Of a stretch of 9,083 nt of DNA, positions 1 through 6,654 are shown one piece after another. The notes under the pieces were generated by a model that did not search any database, was not told where the DNA came from, and worked only from the letters and a program-made list of their open reading frames with translations. This stretch comes from a bacterium. GTDB taxonomy: Bacteria > Blakebacterota > Blakebacteria > Blakebacterales > Blakebacteraceae. The DNA lies in contig JALGWK010000180.1 of assembly GCA_025774205.1 (NCBI GenBank), positions 1 to 9,083 on the forward strand, written 5' to 3'. The position numbers were made by a program, and so were the translations under genes. The stretch's first letter is position 1. The number at the start of each line of letters is the position of its first letter.

Positions 1-891
1 GGCAGGGATCCGCACAAGGGAGTCAATCCGGACGAGGTCGTGGCGGTCGGCGCGGCGGTCCAGGGCGGAGTCCTGGCCGGTGAGGTGACCGACGTCCTGC
101 TGCTCGATGTCACCCCCCTCTCCCTGGGGATCGAGACCCTCGGAGCCGTGTTCACGCGCCTCATCGAACGGAACACGACCATCCCGACCCGCAAGGCCGA
201 GATCTTCTCCACTGCTTCCGACAACCAGACCCAGGTAGACATCCACGTGCTCCAGGGTGAGCGGGATATGGCTATCGACAACAAGACCATCGGGCGCTTC
301 CAGCTCGACGGGATCCCGCCGGCGCCGCGCGGCATGCCCCAGATCGAGGTCTCCTTCGACATCGATGCCAACGGCATCATGAATGTCAGCGCCAAGGACA
401 AGGCGACAAACAAGGAACAGAGCATCAAGATCGAGTCCTCGAGCGGGCTTTCCCGGGATGAGATCGATCGGATGGTGGCAGATGCCGAATCTCACAAAGA
501 TGAGGATCAGGAGAAGCGGGAGAGTGTTGAGACGCGCAACAACGCCGAACAGATGGCGTATATGACCGAGAAACAGCTCGAGGAACAGAAGGACACCCTT
601 TCGGCTGAAACAGGCGCTGAAGTCGCCCAGGCACTGGCCGATCTCCAGGAGGCACTCAAAGGAGAGAGCATCGAGCGGATCAAGACCGAATCTGACAAAC
701 TGGAGAAAGTCTGGCACAAGGCCGCGCAGGAGATGTACGAGCAGGCGGAACAGGCCGGGGCGGCGCAGGAAACGGGAGCCGCTGGTGAAGGTGCTCAGCC
801 GGATGGTGAAGCCACCGGTCAGACCGAAGAGGCAGTCGAGGCTGATTTCGAGGTCGTCGAAGACGACTCTGCCGATGGCGGCGAGAAGTAA
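1..891 (+). CDS. dnaK: Chaperone DnaK (Hsp70), C-terminal part; 5' end outside window
   Basis: Frame 1 is open from the first base to a TAA at 889-891 and gives 296 residues, about half of a normal DnaK of roughly 640. It starts in the end of the ATPase domain ([17 protein letters not shown], residues about 9-25). The hydrophobic interdomain linker DVLLLDV follows (about 31-37), then the beta-sandwich substrate-binding domain ([34 protein letters not shown]), the alpha-helical lid, and a Gln/Gly/Ala-rich acidic tail ending in an [14 protein letters not shown]-type motif typical of bacterial DnaK. DnaK is the cytosolic ATP-driven chaperone that works with DnaJ and GrpE. The GTG at 40 is an internal Val codon, not the start. 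A DksA-like gene follows after 128 bp on the same strand. I see no clear terminator after the stop. Confidence 0.97.
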   Translation, partial: GRDPHKGVNPDEVVAVGAAVQGGVLAGEVTDVLLLDVTPLSLGIETLGAVFTRLIERNTTIPTRKAEIFSTASDNQTQVDIHVLQGERDMAIDNKTIGRFQLDGIPPAPRGMPQIEVSFDIDANGIMNVSAKDKATNKEQSIKIESSSGLSRDEIDRMVADAESHKDEDQEKRESVETRNNAEQMAYMTEKQLEEQKDTLSAETGAEVAQALADLQEALKGESIERIKTESDKLEKVWHKAAQEMYEQAEQAGAAQETGAAGEGAQPDGEATGQTEEAVEADFEVVEDDSADGGEK

Positions 892-1019
892 AGAAACACG
901 CTCAACCGGATTCGAATTGCAATCAGGGCGGAAACTCGTAGATTGGAGCGTCCAAAATTCAGCGGAAGCCGATCTCGTTCTGATTGCGTTGCCCGAACAG
1001 CCCAGCGTGGAGAGATGAC

Positions 1020-1447
1020 ATGAACAAGAAGGACCGGGAGTTCTTCACCCGCCTGATCCTTGATGAACGTCAGCGAAAACTGTCGACGCTGGGGCGTCTG
1101 CAGGGCACCCTGGATGAGATCAATGACAGCCGGTCAGCGGAGTATGAAGAAGAGGTCACCCTCTCCGATGATAAGGAGTACCTCTCCAAGCTGATCGAGC
1201 AGGATGCCCGCGGTCTAAGGTCCTGGACGGCTCCTATGGCAAGTGTGAAGAATGCAGCCAGGAGATCGGTCGGGATCGTCTGGAAGCTCTGCCCATGGTG
1301 CGCCTCTGCATGTCGTGCAAACAGGCTGAGGAACAGGATGGATTGGGTGGGCAGGTCCAGCGTCAGGAACGGGTTCTGAGGACCACCCTGCCGGGTGAAG
1401 AGGATAGTGTGCAGGCCGATCTCTCGGTCGGCTCTGAAGAGGAGTGA
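1020..1447 (+). pseudogene. DksA/TraR-family zinc-finger protein, frameshifted near 1215
   Basis: The ATG at 1020 has a GGAGAG-type ribosome site 6-8 bases upstream. Frame 3 encodes a charged helical N-terminus (MNKKDREFFTRLILDERQRK, then DDKEYLSKLIEQDARGL). After about codon 65 this frame turns into a non-homologous tail ending at 1379. The neighbouring frame from 1217 continues the family exactly: KVLDGSYGKCEEC, then LEALPMVRLCMSC, up to TGA at 1445-1447. Joined, the protein would be about 142 residues with a Cx2C-x17-Cx2C zinc finger (C76, C79, C97, C100), as in DksA/TraR proteins that bind the RNA polymerase secondary channel and tune transcription. One missing base in the codon at 1215-1217 (CTN AAG restored) explains everything. 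It may be a real recent mutation or an assembly error. No canonical slippery heptamer is present. The family call is strong; whether the gene works is unknown. Confidence 0.85.
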
Positions 1448-1450
1448 ACA

Positions 1451-1468
1451 CGGATCCGGTCGGGTCCG
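1451..1468. terminator. Small hairpin between convergent genes, weak terminator candidate
   Basis: CGGATCC at 1451-1457 pairs with GGGTCCG at 1462-1468 (seven pairs including one G-U) around a four-base loop. It sits 3 bp after the DksA-like stop and 24 bp before the stop of the convergent phosphoesterase gene. There is no T-run on either strand, so intrinsic termination is uncertain. Confidence 0.25.
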
Positions 1469-1492
1469 AAGGTCCTGATGCGGTGACCCTTC

Positions 1493-2155
1493 CTATATCA
1501 GCGACACCCTCACTTCACCCTCACTGATCTCGACGACCGAACCATGCCCTCTGGCGGCCATGCCGCCGTTTACAACCAGCGTCTTCCCGATCGTGTCGGT
1601 TCCCCGCGCCTCGTGGATGTGGCCGCAGATGACCAGCTCAGGCTGCTCCTGTTCACAGAATGACCGGAACAGGCGAACCCCTTTATGGAGTCCAGGGCGG
1701 ATCCGGTCGCACTTCGTACCGTACGGCGGGGCGTGATGCGCCACGATCCGCACTGAAGCCTCCCGAATCTCCTGCCAGCCGGCGGCCAGCGTATCCGCCA
1801 GTTCCTCTTCGGTGAATTCCAGAGGTGTTCCGAACGGGGTTCGGTTCGAGCCTGAAACACCGCAGATACCGATTGAATCGCCGATCAGCAATCCCCGACC
1901 GTTCAAATTGATGTCCCGCTCCGCCAGCAGCGACTCTATTTCCATTGAATCGCAGTTCCCGGCGATGGCATAGCAGGTTGGGTTGAAACGCGTGATATCG
2001 TCGATGATCCCGGCCACATCGTCGGGAGAACCAAAACTGGTCAGATCTCCGGCCAGGATCACGGCATCGGCTGATTCCGCGGCCAGGGTGAGTTCAGGAG
2101 TCCATTTGACGGCGTCATGGATGTCACCAAGGGTCAGGAGTGTCATTTCAGCCAT
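1493..2155 (-). CDS. Calcineurin-like metallophosphoesterase (YfcE/Icc-like small type)
   Basis: This 220-residue protein carries the full metallophosphoesterase motif set: GDIHD (D11, H13), GDLT (D37), GNCD (N67, D69), the HH pair HHAPP (H140, H141) and GHIHEARG (H179, H181). These residues bind the two-metal centre that hydrolyses phosphomono- or diesters. There is no signal peptide, so it is cytosolic. The size fits the compact YfcE/Icc-like group; the substrate cannot be told from sequence. The first codon is the ATG at 2153-2155, overlapping the end of the upstream vapC-like gene by 13 bases. The ATG at 2144-2146 (start MTLLTLGDIHD) is an equally plausible start placing the first metal motif nearer the N-terminus. 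The overlap indicates translational coupling, so it is probably the third gene of the antitoxin-toxin operon. Confidence 0.9.
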   Translation of the reverse strand: MAEMTLLTLGDIHDAVKWTPELTLAAESADAVILAGDLTSFGSPDDVAGIIDDITRFNPTCYAIAGNCDSMEIESLLAERDINLNGRGLLIGDSIGICGVSGSNRTPFGTPLEFTEEELADTLAAGWQEIREASVRIVAHHAPPYGTKCDRIRPGLHKGVRLFRSFCEQEQPELVICGHIHEARGTDTIGKTLVVNGGMAARGHGSVVEISEGEVRVSLI

Positions 2156-2571
2156 AATACCTGGATCTCATCCTCAAGCCGCTTGAAAGCCTGATCGCCG
2201 GTCATCACGGGGCACGATTGACTCTGGGCCAGGCTGGCTGCGAAGCAGTGCCCGTTGGCCATCCTGAACTGCTCCCGGAAATGGCTGGCTTTTTTAACCA
2301 GGTGCATGTCCATATTGACGATCTCGATCGGAAGCTGGTCGAGGACATTGGACGCTTCCTGGGCGCTTTTTTCACCTTTGGTCCTCAGGATGCTGTAATA
2401 CACCTCACCCCAGTTGACGATGGTCATCATGCACTCGAGTTTGCCCTGCTGAGCTACGCTGAGCGCGTTGGCGACGAAATCGGCCCCCGTTTCCCCCTCG
2501 AAGTAGGAGAGCATGGCGTGACTGTCGAGGACCAGCTTACGGGAGTGAACCGGTTCGAAGGGTGTGCTCAT
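2143..2571 (-). CDS. vapC: PIN-domain ribonuclease toxin, VapC-like, with an altered active-site residue
   Basis: This 142-residue protein has the PIN-domain order: D16 in VLDSHAMLSYFEGE, E56 in TIVNWGEVYYS, the helix HCFAASLAQ near 108-116, and D126 in PVMTGDQAFKRL. VapC toxins are Mg-dependent RNases that cut tRNA or rRNA and are held inactive by VapB. The third conserved acidic residue, normally Asp in an ADCFAAALA-like segment, is His108 here (codon CAC, one base from GAC), so nuclease activity may be changed or lost. The start ATG at 2569-2571 overlaps the vapB stop as ATGA, the classic coupled arrangement for this toxin family. Residues 1-12 before the first beta strand are a slightly long leader. 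Its 3' end overlaps the phosphoesterase gene. The family call is firm; activity is not. Confidence 0.88.
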   Translation of the reverse strand: MSTPFEPVHSRKLVLDSHAMLSYFEGETGADFVANALSVAQQGKLECMMTIVNWGEVYYSILRTKGEKSAQEASNVLDQLPIEIVNMDMHLVKKASHFREQFRMANGHCFAASLAQSQSCPVMTGDQAFKRLEDEIQVLWLK

Positions 2572-2798
2572 GCGGGGCTACCCTCCTTCCGCTCTCTCAT
2601 CAGTTCCTGCAGGGACGATTGCCCCCCCCTGAATAATCCCCTCGCCTGCTTCACGGCATCCTGCAGAACAGGACGGAGGATTATTTCCCCGTCGCCATCC
2701 ACAACATTCAACTTTGTTCCCTGCTCGATGTTGTATTTGCGTCGCAGTTTTGCCGGGATGACAATCTGCCCCTTCGACGACGTATTCACGATCGACAT
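2568..2798 (-). CDS. vapB: AbrB/MazE-type antitoxin, VapB-like
   Basis: This 76-residue protein begins MSIVNTSSKGQIVIPAKLRRKYNIEQGTKL, a textbook swapped-hairpin AbrB DNA-binding domain (SSKGQIVIPAKLR, then EIILRPV). A charged C-terminal tail (about residues 46-76, with LFRGGQSSLQELMRER) is expected to wrap around and block the VapC active site. The frame is open upstream to 2858, but the ATG at 2796-2798 is chosen because GGAGGAG lies 5-8 bases before it and the AbrB fold starts right there. Its stop overlaps the toxin start by four bases (ATGA). In this family antitoxin and complex usually autorepress their promoter, which would lie in the AT-rich DNA just above 2798. Confidence 0.9.
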   Translation of the reverse strand: MSIVNTSSKGQIVIPAKLRRKYNIEQGTKLNVVDGDGEIILRPVLQDAVKQARGLFRGGQSSLQELMRERKEGSPA

Positions 2799-2972
2799 GA
2801 CAACTCCTCCACTCTCAGGCACTTGATGGGAGTAAATACAAACAGGACACTCCCCCATTTCGGATCAATGTAAGAATGTGGCACGACAAATCCGGGATGT
2901 AGGAATAACCTGAATATGGTAAGACAAGCATTAGACTGGTAAGTAGATCAGAATACTACGCTTACATGGAGC

Positions 2973-3000
2973 TTGTGGTGTTCAAATATCGGTACCACAA
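2973..3000. repeat. 28-bp dyad, 7-bp arms
   Basis: TTGTGGT at 2973-2979 is the exact reverse complement of ACCACAA at 2994-3000, with 14 bases between. Arm spacing of about two helical turns fits a dimeric regulator site, but a chance match in AT-rich DNA cannot be excluded. Confidence 0.35.
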
Positions 3001-3141
3001 AATGTATGTGCCTATTTTGCATCAGACAGAGGTAAGAATTGTGATTTTTGCCTCATTTTTGTGTATCGATCCGAACACATTGCGTAAATGAGACAGGAAG
3101 AACCTCGTCATCCTGGCAAAGAGGTGTCAGGGACCAGCCGA

Positions 3142-3155
3142 GGGGAGTACTCCCC
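3142..3155. promoter_or_regulatory. Perfect 14-bp palindrome upstream of the xre-like gene, candidate operator
   Basis: GGGGAGTACTCCCC reads the same on both strands. It lies 21 bp upstream of the proposed ATG at 3177. Xre-type regulators commonly bind short palindromes at their own promoter, so autoregulation is a reasonable inference. The alternative upstream start at 3048 would put the palindrome inside the coding region. Confidence 0.4.
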
Positions 3156-3176
3156 GATGGTGTAAAAGTGCGCGTC

Positions 3177-3190
3177 ATGACAGATGTCAT
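3177..3190. promoter_or_regulatory. 14-bp dyad covering the proposed xre-like start codon
   Basis: ATGACA at 3177-3182 and TGTCAT at 3185-3190 are perfect inverted arms with a two-base centre. It is the same overall length as the palindrome at 3142-3155 and lies 35 bp from it, centre to centre. It could be a second operator, or it may mean that translation really starts at the ATG at 3213. Confidence 0.3.
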
Positions 3191-3542
3191 AGGCCTTGAT
3201 TATCGTATTTCCATGGATTCTGATCACATGCGAAGACTGCGTCGTGCCTTCGGACTCTCGCAGGAACGACTGGCCCAACTCGTCGGAGTGAGCGTTCGTA
3301 CCGTTGCCAGATGGGAGGGGGGGCATAGTCGGCCGAGCCAGCTCGCGGAGAGACAGTTGCGCGGGCTGGAGGAACTGCAGCTGCTCCTGATCAGGTTGAT
3401 GCGGCCCGATTCGGTGGGGGAATGGATGGCCCGCCCCAATGACCGCTTCGGGGGCCGCAGCCCCAATCAGGTCCTTATCAGTGACGGGCCGGAGCCGATC
3501 CTGCGACTCCTTCAGGAGCTTTCGATTTCCCGGAATGATTGA
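3177..3542 (+). CDS. Xre/MbcA/ParS-like antitoxin-type HTH protein, orphan
   Basis: From the ATG at 3177 this is 121 residues. Residues about 18-66 form a Cro/C1-type helix-turn-helix (MRRLRRAFGLSQERLAQLVGVSVRTVARWEGG). The C-terminal part (about 72-116), with WMARPNDRFGGRSP and EPILRLLQEL, resembles the toxin-binding domain of Xre/MbcA/ParS antitoxins, where the FGGRSP segment is the family signature. Such antitoxins normally sit upstream of a RES-domain toxin that degrades NAD. No RES gene follows: the next gene, 26 bp away, is convergent and unrelated. So this is either an orphan antitoxin or a regulator. The frame is open from 3048, but residues before 3177 are not family-like. The ATGs at 3213 and 3228 are alternatives, and none has a strong ribosome site. 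Confidence 0.75.
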   Translation: MTDVIGLDYRISMDSDHMRRLRRAFGLSQERLAQLVGVSVRTVARWEGGHSRPSQLAERQLRGLEELQLLLIRLMRPDSVGEWMARPNDRFGGRSPNQVLISDGPEPILRLLQELSISRND

Positions 3543-3568
3543 TGGGCGATCGTCAGTTCACTGTGTCG

Positions 3569-5599
3569 CTACTTCACCCGCTCGAAACGCACGTCCCGCG
3601 TCCGGCCATTCGCCACATAGAAGCCGATCACCTGGCTGTTGCGGTCACGCTCGAAGGAAAAGGTGAGTCCTCCACCTGAGAATGTGTCCTCCACGCCTGT
3701 CGTCAGGTTCGCATCGTCGAGACGCCGCTGGAATACGACGAGCTTCTCGTCCTTCACCTTGATGGTGTAGAACGTTTCCAGTTCTTCGCTGAAGTAGCGG
3801 CCCTCGAATTCGGCCAGCTCCTCGACCGTCGGCTCCCACCCGGCGGAGCTGTCGTCAGCGAGTCTCGTCGCGTGGTTCTCACCGTTCTGGTGCAGCGTCA
3901 GACCGTCCACTTCACCTGCATCGTTCCGGTGGAACTCGACCGAGGCCTCGACGGTGAGCAGCCTGAAGGAGGTTTCGGAAGTCGGCACGATCTCGAACCG
4001 GTCCTGCCCGGTTGCCTGGGTGTAGAAGGTGTCGCCCTCGCGGGTGAAGGTGAGAATGAAGTCAGGGGCCGCGTCGAGCGCATAGTGTCCGACGAACTCA
4101 TCGAAGCTCTCCGGATCCCAGGTCGCGGGATCAAACTCTCCCGTCGCAGGCTCCGCAGCCACTGCCTCTTCCTCATCCTCGCTATCCATGGCGTCAGCGA
4201 AGAATGCCGCGGCCAGTTCGAACGCCCCGTTGCTGCTGAATCCCGCGTGGTTGCTCTGGGTGGTGATGCCGGCATTGATCTCGGGGTAGTACACGATCAT
4301 GGAACGATGGGCTACGTCGGCCCCGCCGTGGTGGACGCGTCGGAGTCCGCCCTGCTCATCGATGAAGAGGCCGAAACCGTAACCAGACTCGTCTCCGCTG
4401 GTCAGCACGAACGAGGTCATCATCTCATCGAAGATCCCGGCGTTCCCTACGCGTGGATTGGCATAGTTCTGAACCCACGTCTGCAGATCCTCCACGGTGG
4501 AGTAGATTCCACCGGCTCCCACGGCACCGGCCAGGTCACCGATCTGGAGGAAGCCATCGGCGCCGGGAGTGTAGCCCTCCGACATGTCGGGGACGATATG
4601 CTCAGGGGATGGGCGGACCATCGTGCGGGTCATCCCGAGCGGTTCGAACACGTTCTCCTCCATGAAGACGTGGAAGTCCTGTCCGGAGGTGCGCTCGACG
4701 ATGACCGCCGCAAGTCCGAAGGCGGTGTTGTTGTAATTGAACTCGGCGCCCGGCACGTTCTGCAATGCCGGCTGCCTCTGTACGATGTCGATGAGTTCGG
4801 ACCGGTCGATCCAGTCCCCGTGATCGAGCCGACGGCCCGTCATCGTGAGGAGGTTCAGGAATTCTCTGAGACCCGAAGTGTGGGTAATCAGGTGCCGGAT
4901 CGTGATCATCTCCCCGAATTCGGGAAGTTCGGGGATGTGTTTACGAATGTCGTCGTCCAGCGACAGCAGTCCTCGATCCGCCTGGAGCATGATCGCGAAC
5001 GCCGTGAACTGCTTCGAAGTGGAACCGATGTTGGTTCGGGTGTCGGTCTCGAATGGAATCCCGTAGGCCAGGTTCGCCATGCCGTACGCCTTCGAGAAGA
5101 GGGTTCGGCCGTCGCGCCATACCTGGACTGCCGCGCCGGGAGAGTCATCCTCGTCATAGGGAGCCATGAACTGATCCGTCAGCTTCTTCGGATCGGTCTC
5201 GACCGGTTCCACTCGATGAAGCGTGATCGTGTATGCGCCGGTCTCGTCCTCGAACGGGATCACTTCGATCGTGTAGAGCCCGGCGTCTCCGAGACGTCTG
5301 GTGAACCGCTCTCCGCCCCGGCTGGGGGTGTCGTAACGTCCCACCTGGTTGCCGTCGGCATCGAGCAGCCGCACGATGACATCGACGGTGATCTGATCCA
5401 CCTCACCGTACAGGAAGTAGTTTTCACCGACCTCGACTGTGTACCGGATTGTGTCCCCCGTGGCGAGCACACCACTCACTGTACGCCCCTCGCGCAACTC
5501 GGTGATCTGGGCTGTGACATCACCTGTGAATGGTATGGAAACCAGCGCGGTCGCGATCATCAGGGTGGCAAACAGGAACGAACATGAACGACGGATCAT
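3569..5599 (-). CDS. Secreted serine beta-lactamase-like hydrolase with N-terminal pre-peptidase and C-terminal lipocalin-like domains
   Basis: This 676-residue protein has a signal peptide (MIRRSCSFLFATLMIATALV, likely cut after VTA at about 30). A beta-sandwich resembling bacterial pre-peptidase C-terminal domains follows (about 36-130). A class C beta-lactamase/DD-peptidase domain spans about 145-470, with nucleophile motif GSTSK (S193, K196), YNN (Y289, N291) and HHGG (423-426) in place of KTG. An acidic linker (471-490) and two related beta-rich C-terminal repeats follow (FVGHYAL at about 502; FEGRYFS at about 598), like the DUF3471/lipocalin-type tails of this superfamily. Such proteins are mostly esterases or peptidases in the periplasm or outside the cell; true antibiotic hydrolysis is not implied. 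The start at 5597-5599 is chosen because it begins the signal peptide and a GGGGG tract lies upstream; the frame stays open to 5686. Confidence 0.88.
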   Translation of the reverse strand: MIRRSCSFLFATLMIATALVSIPFTGDVTAQITELREGRTVSGVLATGDTIRYTVEVGENYFLYGEVDQITVDVIVRLLDADGNQVGRYDTPSRGGERFTRRLGDAGLYTIEVIPFEDETGAYTITLHRVEPVETDPKKLTDQFMAPYDEDDSPGAAVQVWRDGRTLFSKAYGMANLAYGIPFETDTRTNIGSTSKQFTAFAIMLQADRGLLSLDDDIRKHIPELPEFGEMITIRHLITHTSGLREFLNLLTMTGRRLDHGDWIDRSELIDIVQRQPALQNVPGAEFNYNNTAFGLAAVIVERTSGQDFHVFMEENVFEPLGMTRTMVRPSPEHIVPDMSEGYTPGADGFLQIGDLAGAVGAGGIYSTVEDLQTWVQNYANPRVGNAGIFDEMMTSFVLTSGDESGYGFGLFIDEQGGLRRVHHGGADVAHRSMIVYYPEINAGITTQSNHAGFSSNGAFELAAAFFADAMDSEDEEEAVAAEPATGEFDPATWDPESFDEFVGHYALDAAPDFILTFTREGDTFYTQATGQDRFEIVPTSETSFRLLTVEASVEFHRNDAGEVDGLTLHQNGENHATRLADDSSAGWEPTVEELAEFEGRYFSEELETFYTIKVKDEKLVVFQRRLDDANLTTGVEDTFSGGGLTFSFERDRNSQVIGFYVANGRTRDVRFERVK

Positions 5600-5631
5600 T
5601 GAACAACCCCCGGATTGGATGTGGCAGCGTG

Positions 5632-5650
5632 ATCTGCCGCAGAGGCAGAT
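5632..5650 (-). promoter_or_regulatory. Perfect hairpin in the hydrolase leader
   Basis: ATCTGCC (5632-5638) and GGCAGAT (5644-5650) form a perfect 7-bp stem with a 5-base loop, 33 bp upstream of the hydrolase start on the minus strand. It could be an mRNA leader hairpin or a protein-binding dyad. Confidence 0.35.
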
Positions 5651-5663
5651 TGCCGACAATGAC

Positions 5664-5693
5664 CGGTCAGGGCTTTCAACCTGCACCTGACCG
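5664..5693. promoter_or_regulatory. 30-bp dyad upstream of the hydrolase gene, candidate operator
   Basis: CGGTCAGG (5664-5671) and CCTGACCG (5686-5693) are perfect 8-bp inverted arms with 14 bases between them, about 65-95 bp upstream of the hydrolase start. Arm length and spacing suit a dimeric repressor or activator. No regulator gene in the window obviously matches it. Confidence 0.4.
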
Positions 5694-5922
5694 AATGGTA
5701 CATTTGTTCACCGTTGAGGAGGTAGCGCGAATACATAATGAAGACTCTTCCCGAACTGTCGAATACGGGGTATGAGAAAACGTCTGGCAGGACGCTGGAC
5801 GAGTCCGGGCATAGTACGGATGATAAACGGCTTACGCTGTCAGGCCTGCAATACGGTGGTTCTCAAACCCCCGGTGGCTCCCGGTAATCTGGATCAATTG
5901 CAGCAAAACTGCTTCATTATGT

Positions 5923-6597
5923 TCACTCTGGTGTGGCCGAGACTACTGTCAGGGTACGCCGGTGATGTTCGGAATTTGTCAGGGAATCGAGCAGGCAAGC
6001 CGCATAGTCTTCCCGGGACAGGGCATGTTTCGAGGTGACCTCGGAGATCTTGCAGAATCGGTACCCTGTTGGCGGTGTATCGCGCAGGGTAGGCGCGCGC
6101 ATTATTGTCCACTCCCAGTCGGACTGTTGATTAACCAGCTTCGATGACTTCAGCATGTCGGACATGGAGTACGGTGTGAGCCACATGAGCGGTGGTATAA
6201 CCGAAACCATGATGCGCTGCCTCAGGGTATATACCTCGCCCTCCTCCCGTACGGCAGTCCCTTCACCAGCGGTGAACACCAGGCGCTTCACCTCATTGGC
6301 TGAGGCGGCACCTGCCAGGGATGTCACCAATTCGGTCGCCTTCAGGCGCCGTGCCGTGATCAACATCGCCACTACCGCATCGCAGCCGGTAAGTGCCTGA
6401 TTGAGAGTCTCTTCATCGGACACTACAGGGGCTGAAATGACTGTGAAACCATCACTGGTGGCGAACTCATCCAGTTTCCTGACGGATTCATCGCGGCACA
6501 CGGCCACGACCTCATACCCACGAGCGAGGGATTCACGGACCAGCCTGGTTCCCGTTTTCCCGGCTGCTCCGATGATGGCTGCTTTCATGGAACCCAT
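5923..6597 (-). CDS. NAD(P)-binding NmrA/atypical SDR-like protein
   Basis: This 224-residue protein starts with a dinucleotide-binding Rossmann motif GAAGKTG (residues 10-16, pattern GxxGxxG) after beta strand MKAAIIG. A basic second strand end (VVAVCRD, about 31-36) suggests NADP preference. The later segments (GCDAVVAMLI, RLVFTAGEG, SDWEWTIMRAP, LSREDYAACLLDSL) match the NAD(P)H-binding/NmrA-like group of single-domain atypical SDRs. Typical roles are redox sensing or reduction of quinones or small metabolites, and the substrate is not evident. The ATG at 6595-6597 has GGAGG four bases before it; the ATG at 6588 (MKAAIIG) is the alternative. It lies 57 bp downstream of the small zinc-ribbon gene on the same strand and could be co-transcribed with it. 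Confidence 0.83.
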   Translation of the reverse strand: MGSMKAAIIGAAGKTGTRLVRESLARGYEVVAVCRDESVRKLDEFATSDGFTVISAPVVSDEETLNQALTGCDAVVAMLITARRLKATELVTSLAGAASANEVKRLVFTAGEGTAVREEGEVYTLRQRIMVSVIPPLMWLTPYSMSDMLKSSKLVNQQSDWEWTIMRAPTLRDTPPTGYRFCKISEVTSKHALSREDYAACLLDSLTNSEHHRRTLTVVSATPE

Positions 6598-6654
6598 TGA
6601 ACCTCCAGCTGCAGGTGTATTAAATATCAAATATTCCCGTCATTGCTTCGAGGG

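Larger units (their letters stand above)
2799..3176. other. AT-rich intergenic region between divergent vapB and xre-like genes
   Basis: These 378 bp hold no gene I can support. They are clearly richer in A and T than the flanks. The word GTAAG recurs at 2870, 2919, 2939 and 3032. TGGTAAG at 2917 and 2937 lies in two copies exactly 20 bp apart. A 7-bp dyad (TTGTGGT 2973-2979, ACCACAA 2994-3000) and a 14-bp palindrome (3142-3155) are present. The region must hold the promoter of vapBC reading left and that of the xre-like gene reading right. I could not identify convincing -35/-10 pairs for either. Confidence 0.6.
5600..5922. other. 323-bp intergenic region upstream of the hydrolase gene
   Basis: It holds the leader and presumably the promoter of the hydrolase gene (reading left) and the 3' flank of the NAD(P)-binding protein gene. 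Two perfect inverted repeats lie at 5632-5650 and 5664-5693. Short frames exist (5695-5775 and one from ATG 5738), but neither has convincing support. A small GCAG/CTGC hairpin lies near 5900, too weak to call a terminator. Confidence 0.5.

Noticed and set aside
1209-1225. Programmed frameshift in the DksA-like gene
   Set aside because: No X-XXY-YYZ slippery heptamer and no obvious downstream stimulatory hairpin at the shift point. A one-base loss or sequencing error is simpler.
3048-3176. N-terminal extension of the Xre-like protein from ATG 3048
   Set aside because: The extra 43 residues show no domain character and include DNA with a perfect palindrome. The start at 3177 or 3213 fits the family length better.
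3872-5587. A 571-codon open frame on the plus strand opposite the hydrolase gene
   Set aside because: The minus-strand gene has a signal peptide and complete catalytic motifs. The plus-strand translation is Arg/Val/Asp/Gly-rich with no recognisable domain, as expected of an antisense shadow in GC-rich coding DNA.
5695-5775. Short frame MVHLFTVEEVARIHNEDSSRT, resembling the first residues of Doc/Fic toxins
   Set aside because: Only about 15 residues look alike, no Doc catalytic motif follows in any frame, and there is no proper ribosome site. Probably chance, at most a very old remnant.
5738-5892. Small plus-strand frame from ATG 5738, with GGAGGT upstream
   Set aside because: The ribosome-site-like word is about 17 bases away, too far, and the peptide is low in complexity with no similarity I can recognise.
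6598-6616. CCAGCTGCAGG resembling the left arm of an attC, as a possible site bounding the zinc-ribbon gene
   Set aside because: It lacks the rest of the left arm and has no matching right arm with GTTRRRY within 150 bp. It also overlaps the ribosome site of the SDR-like gene.
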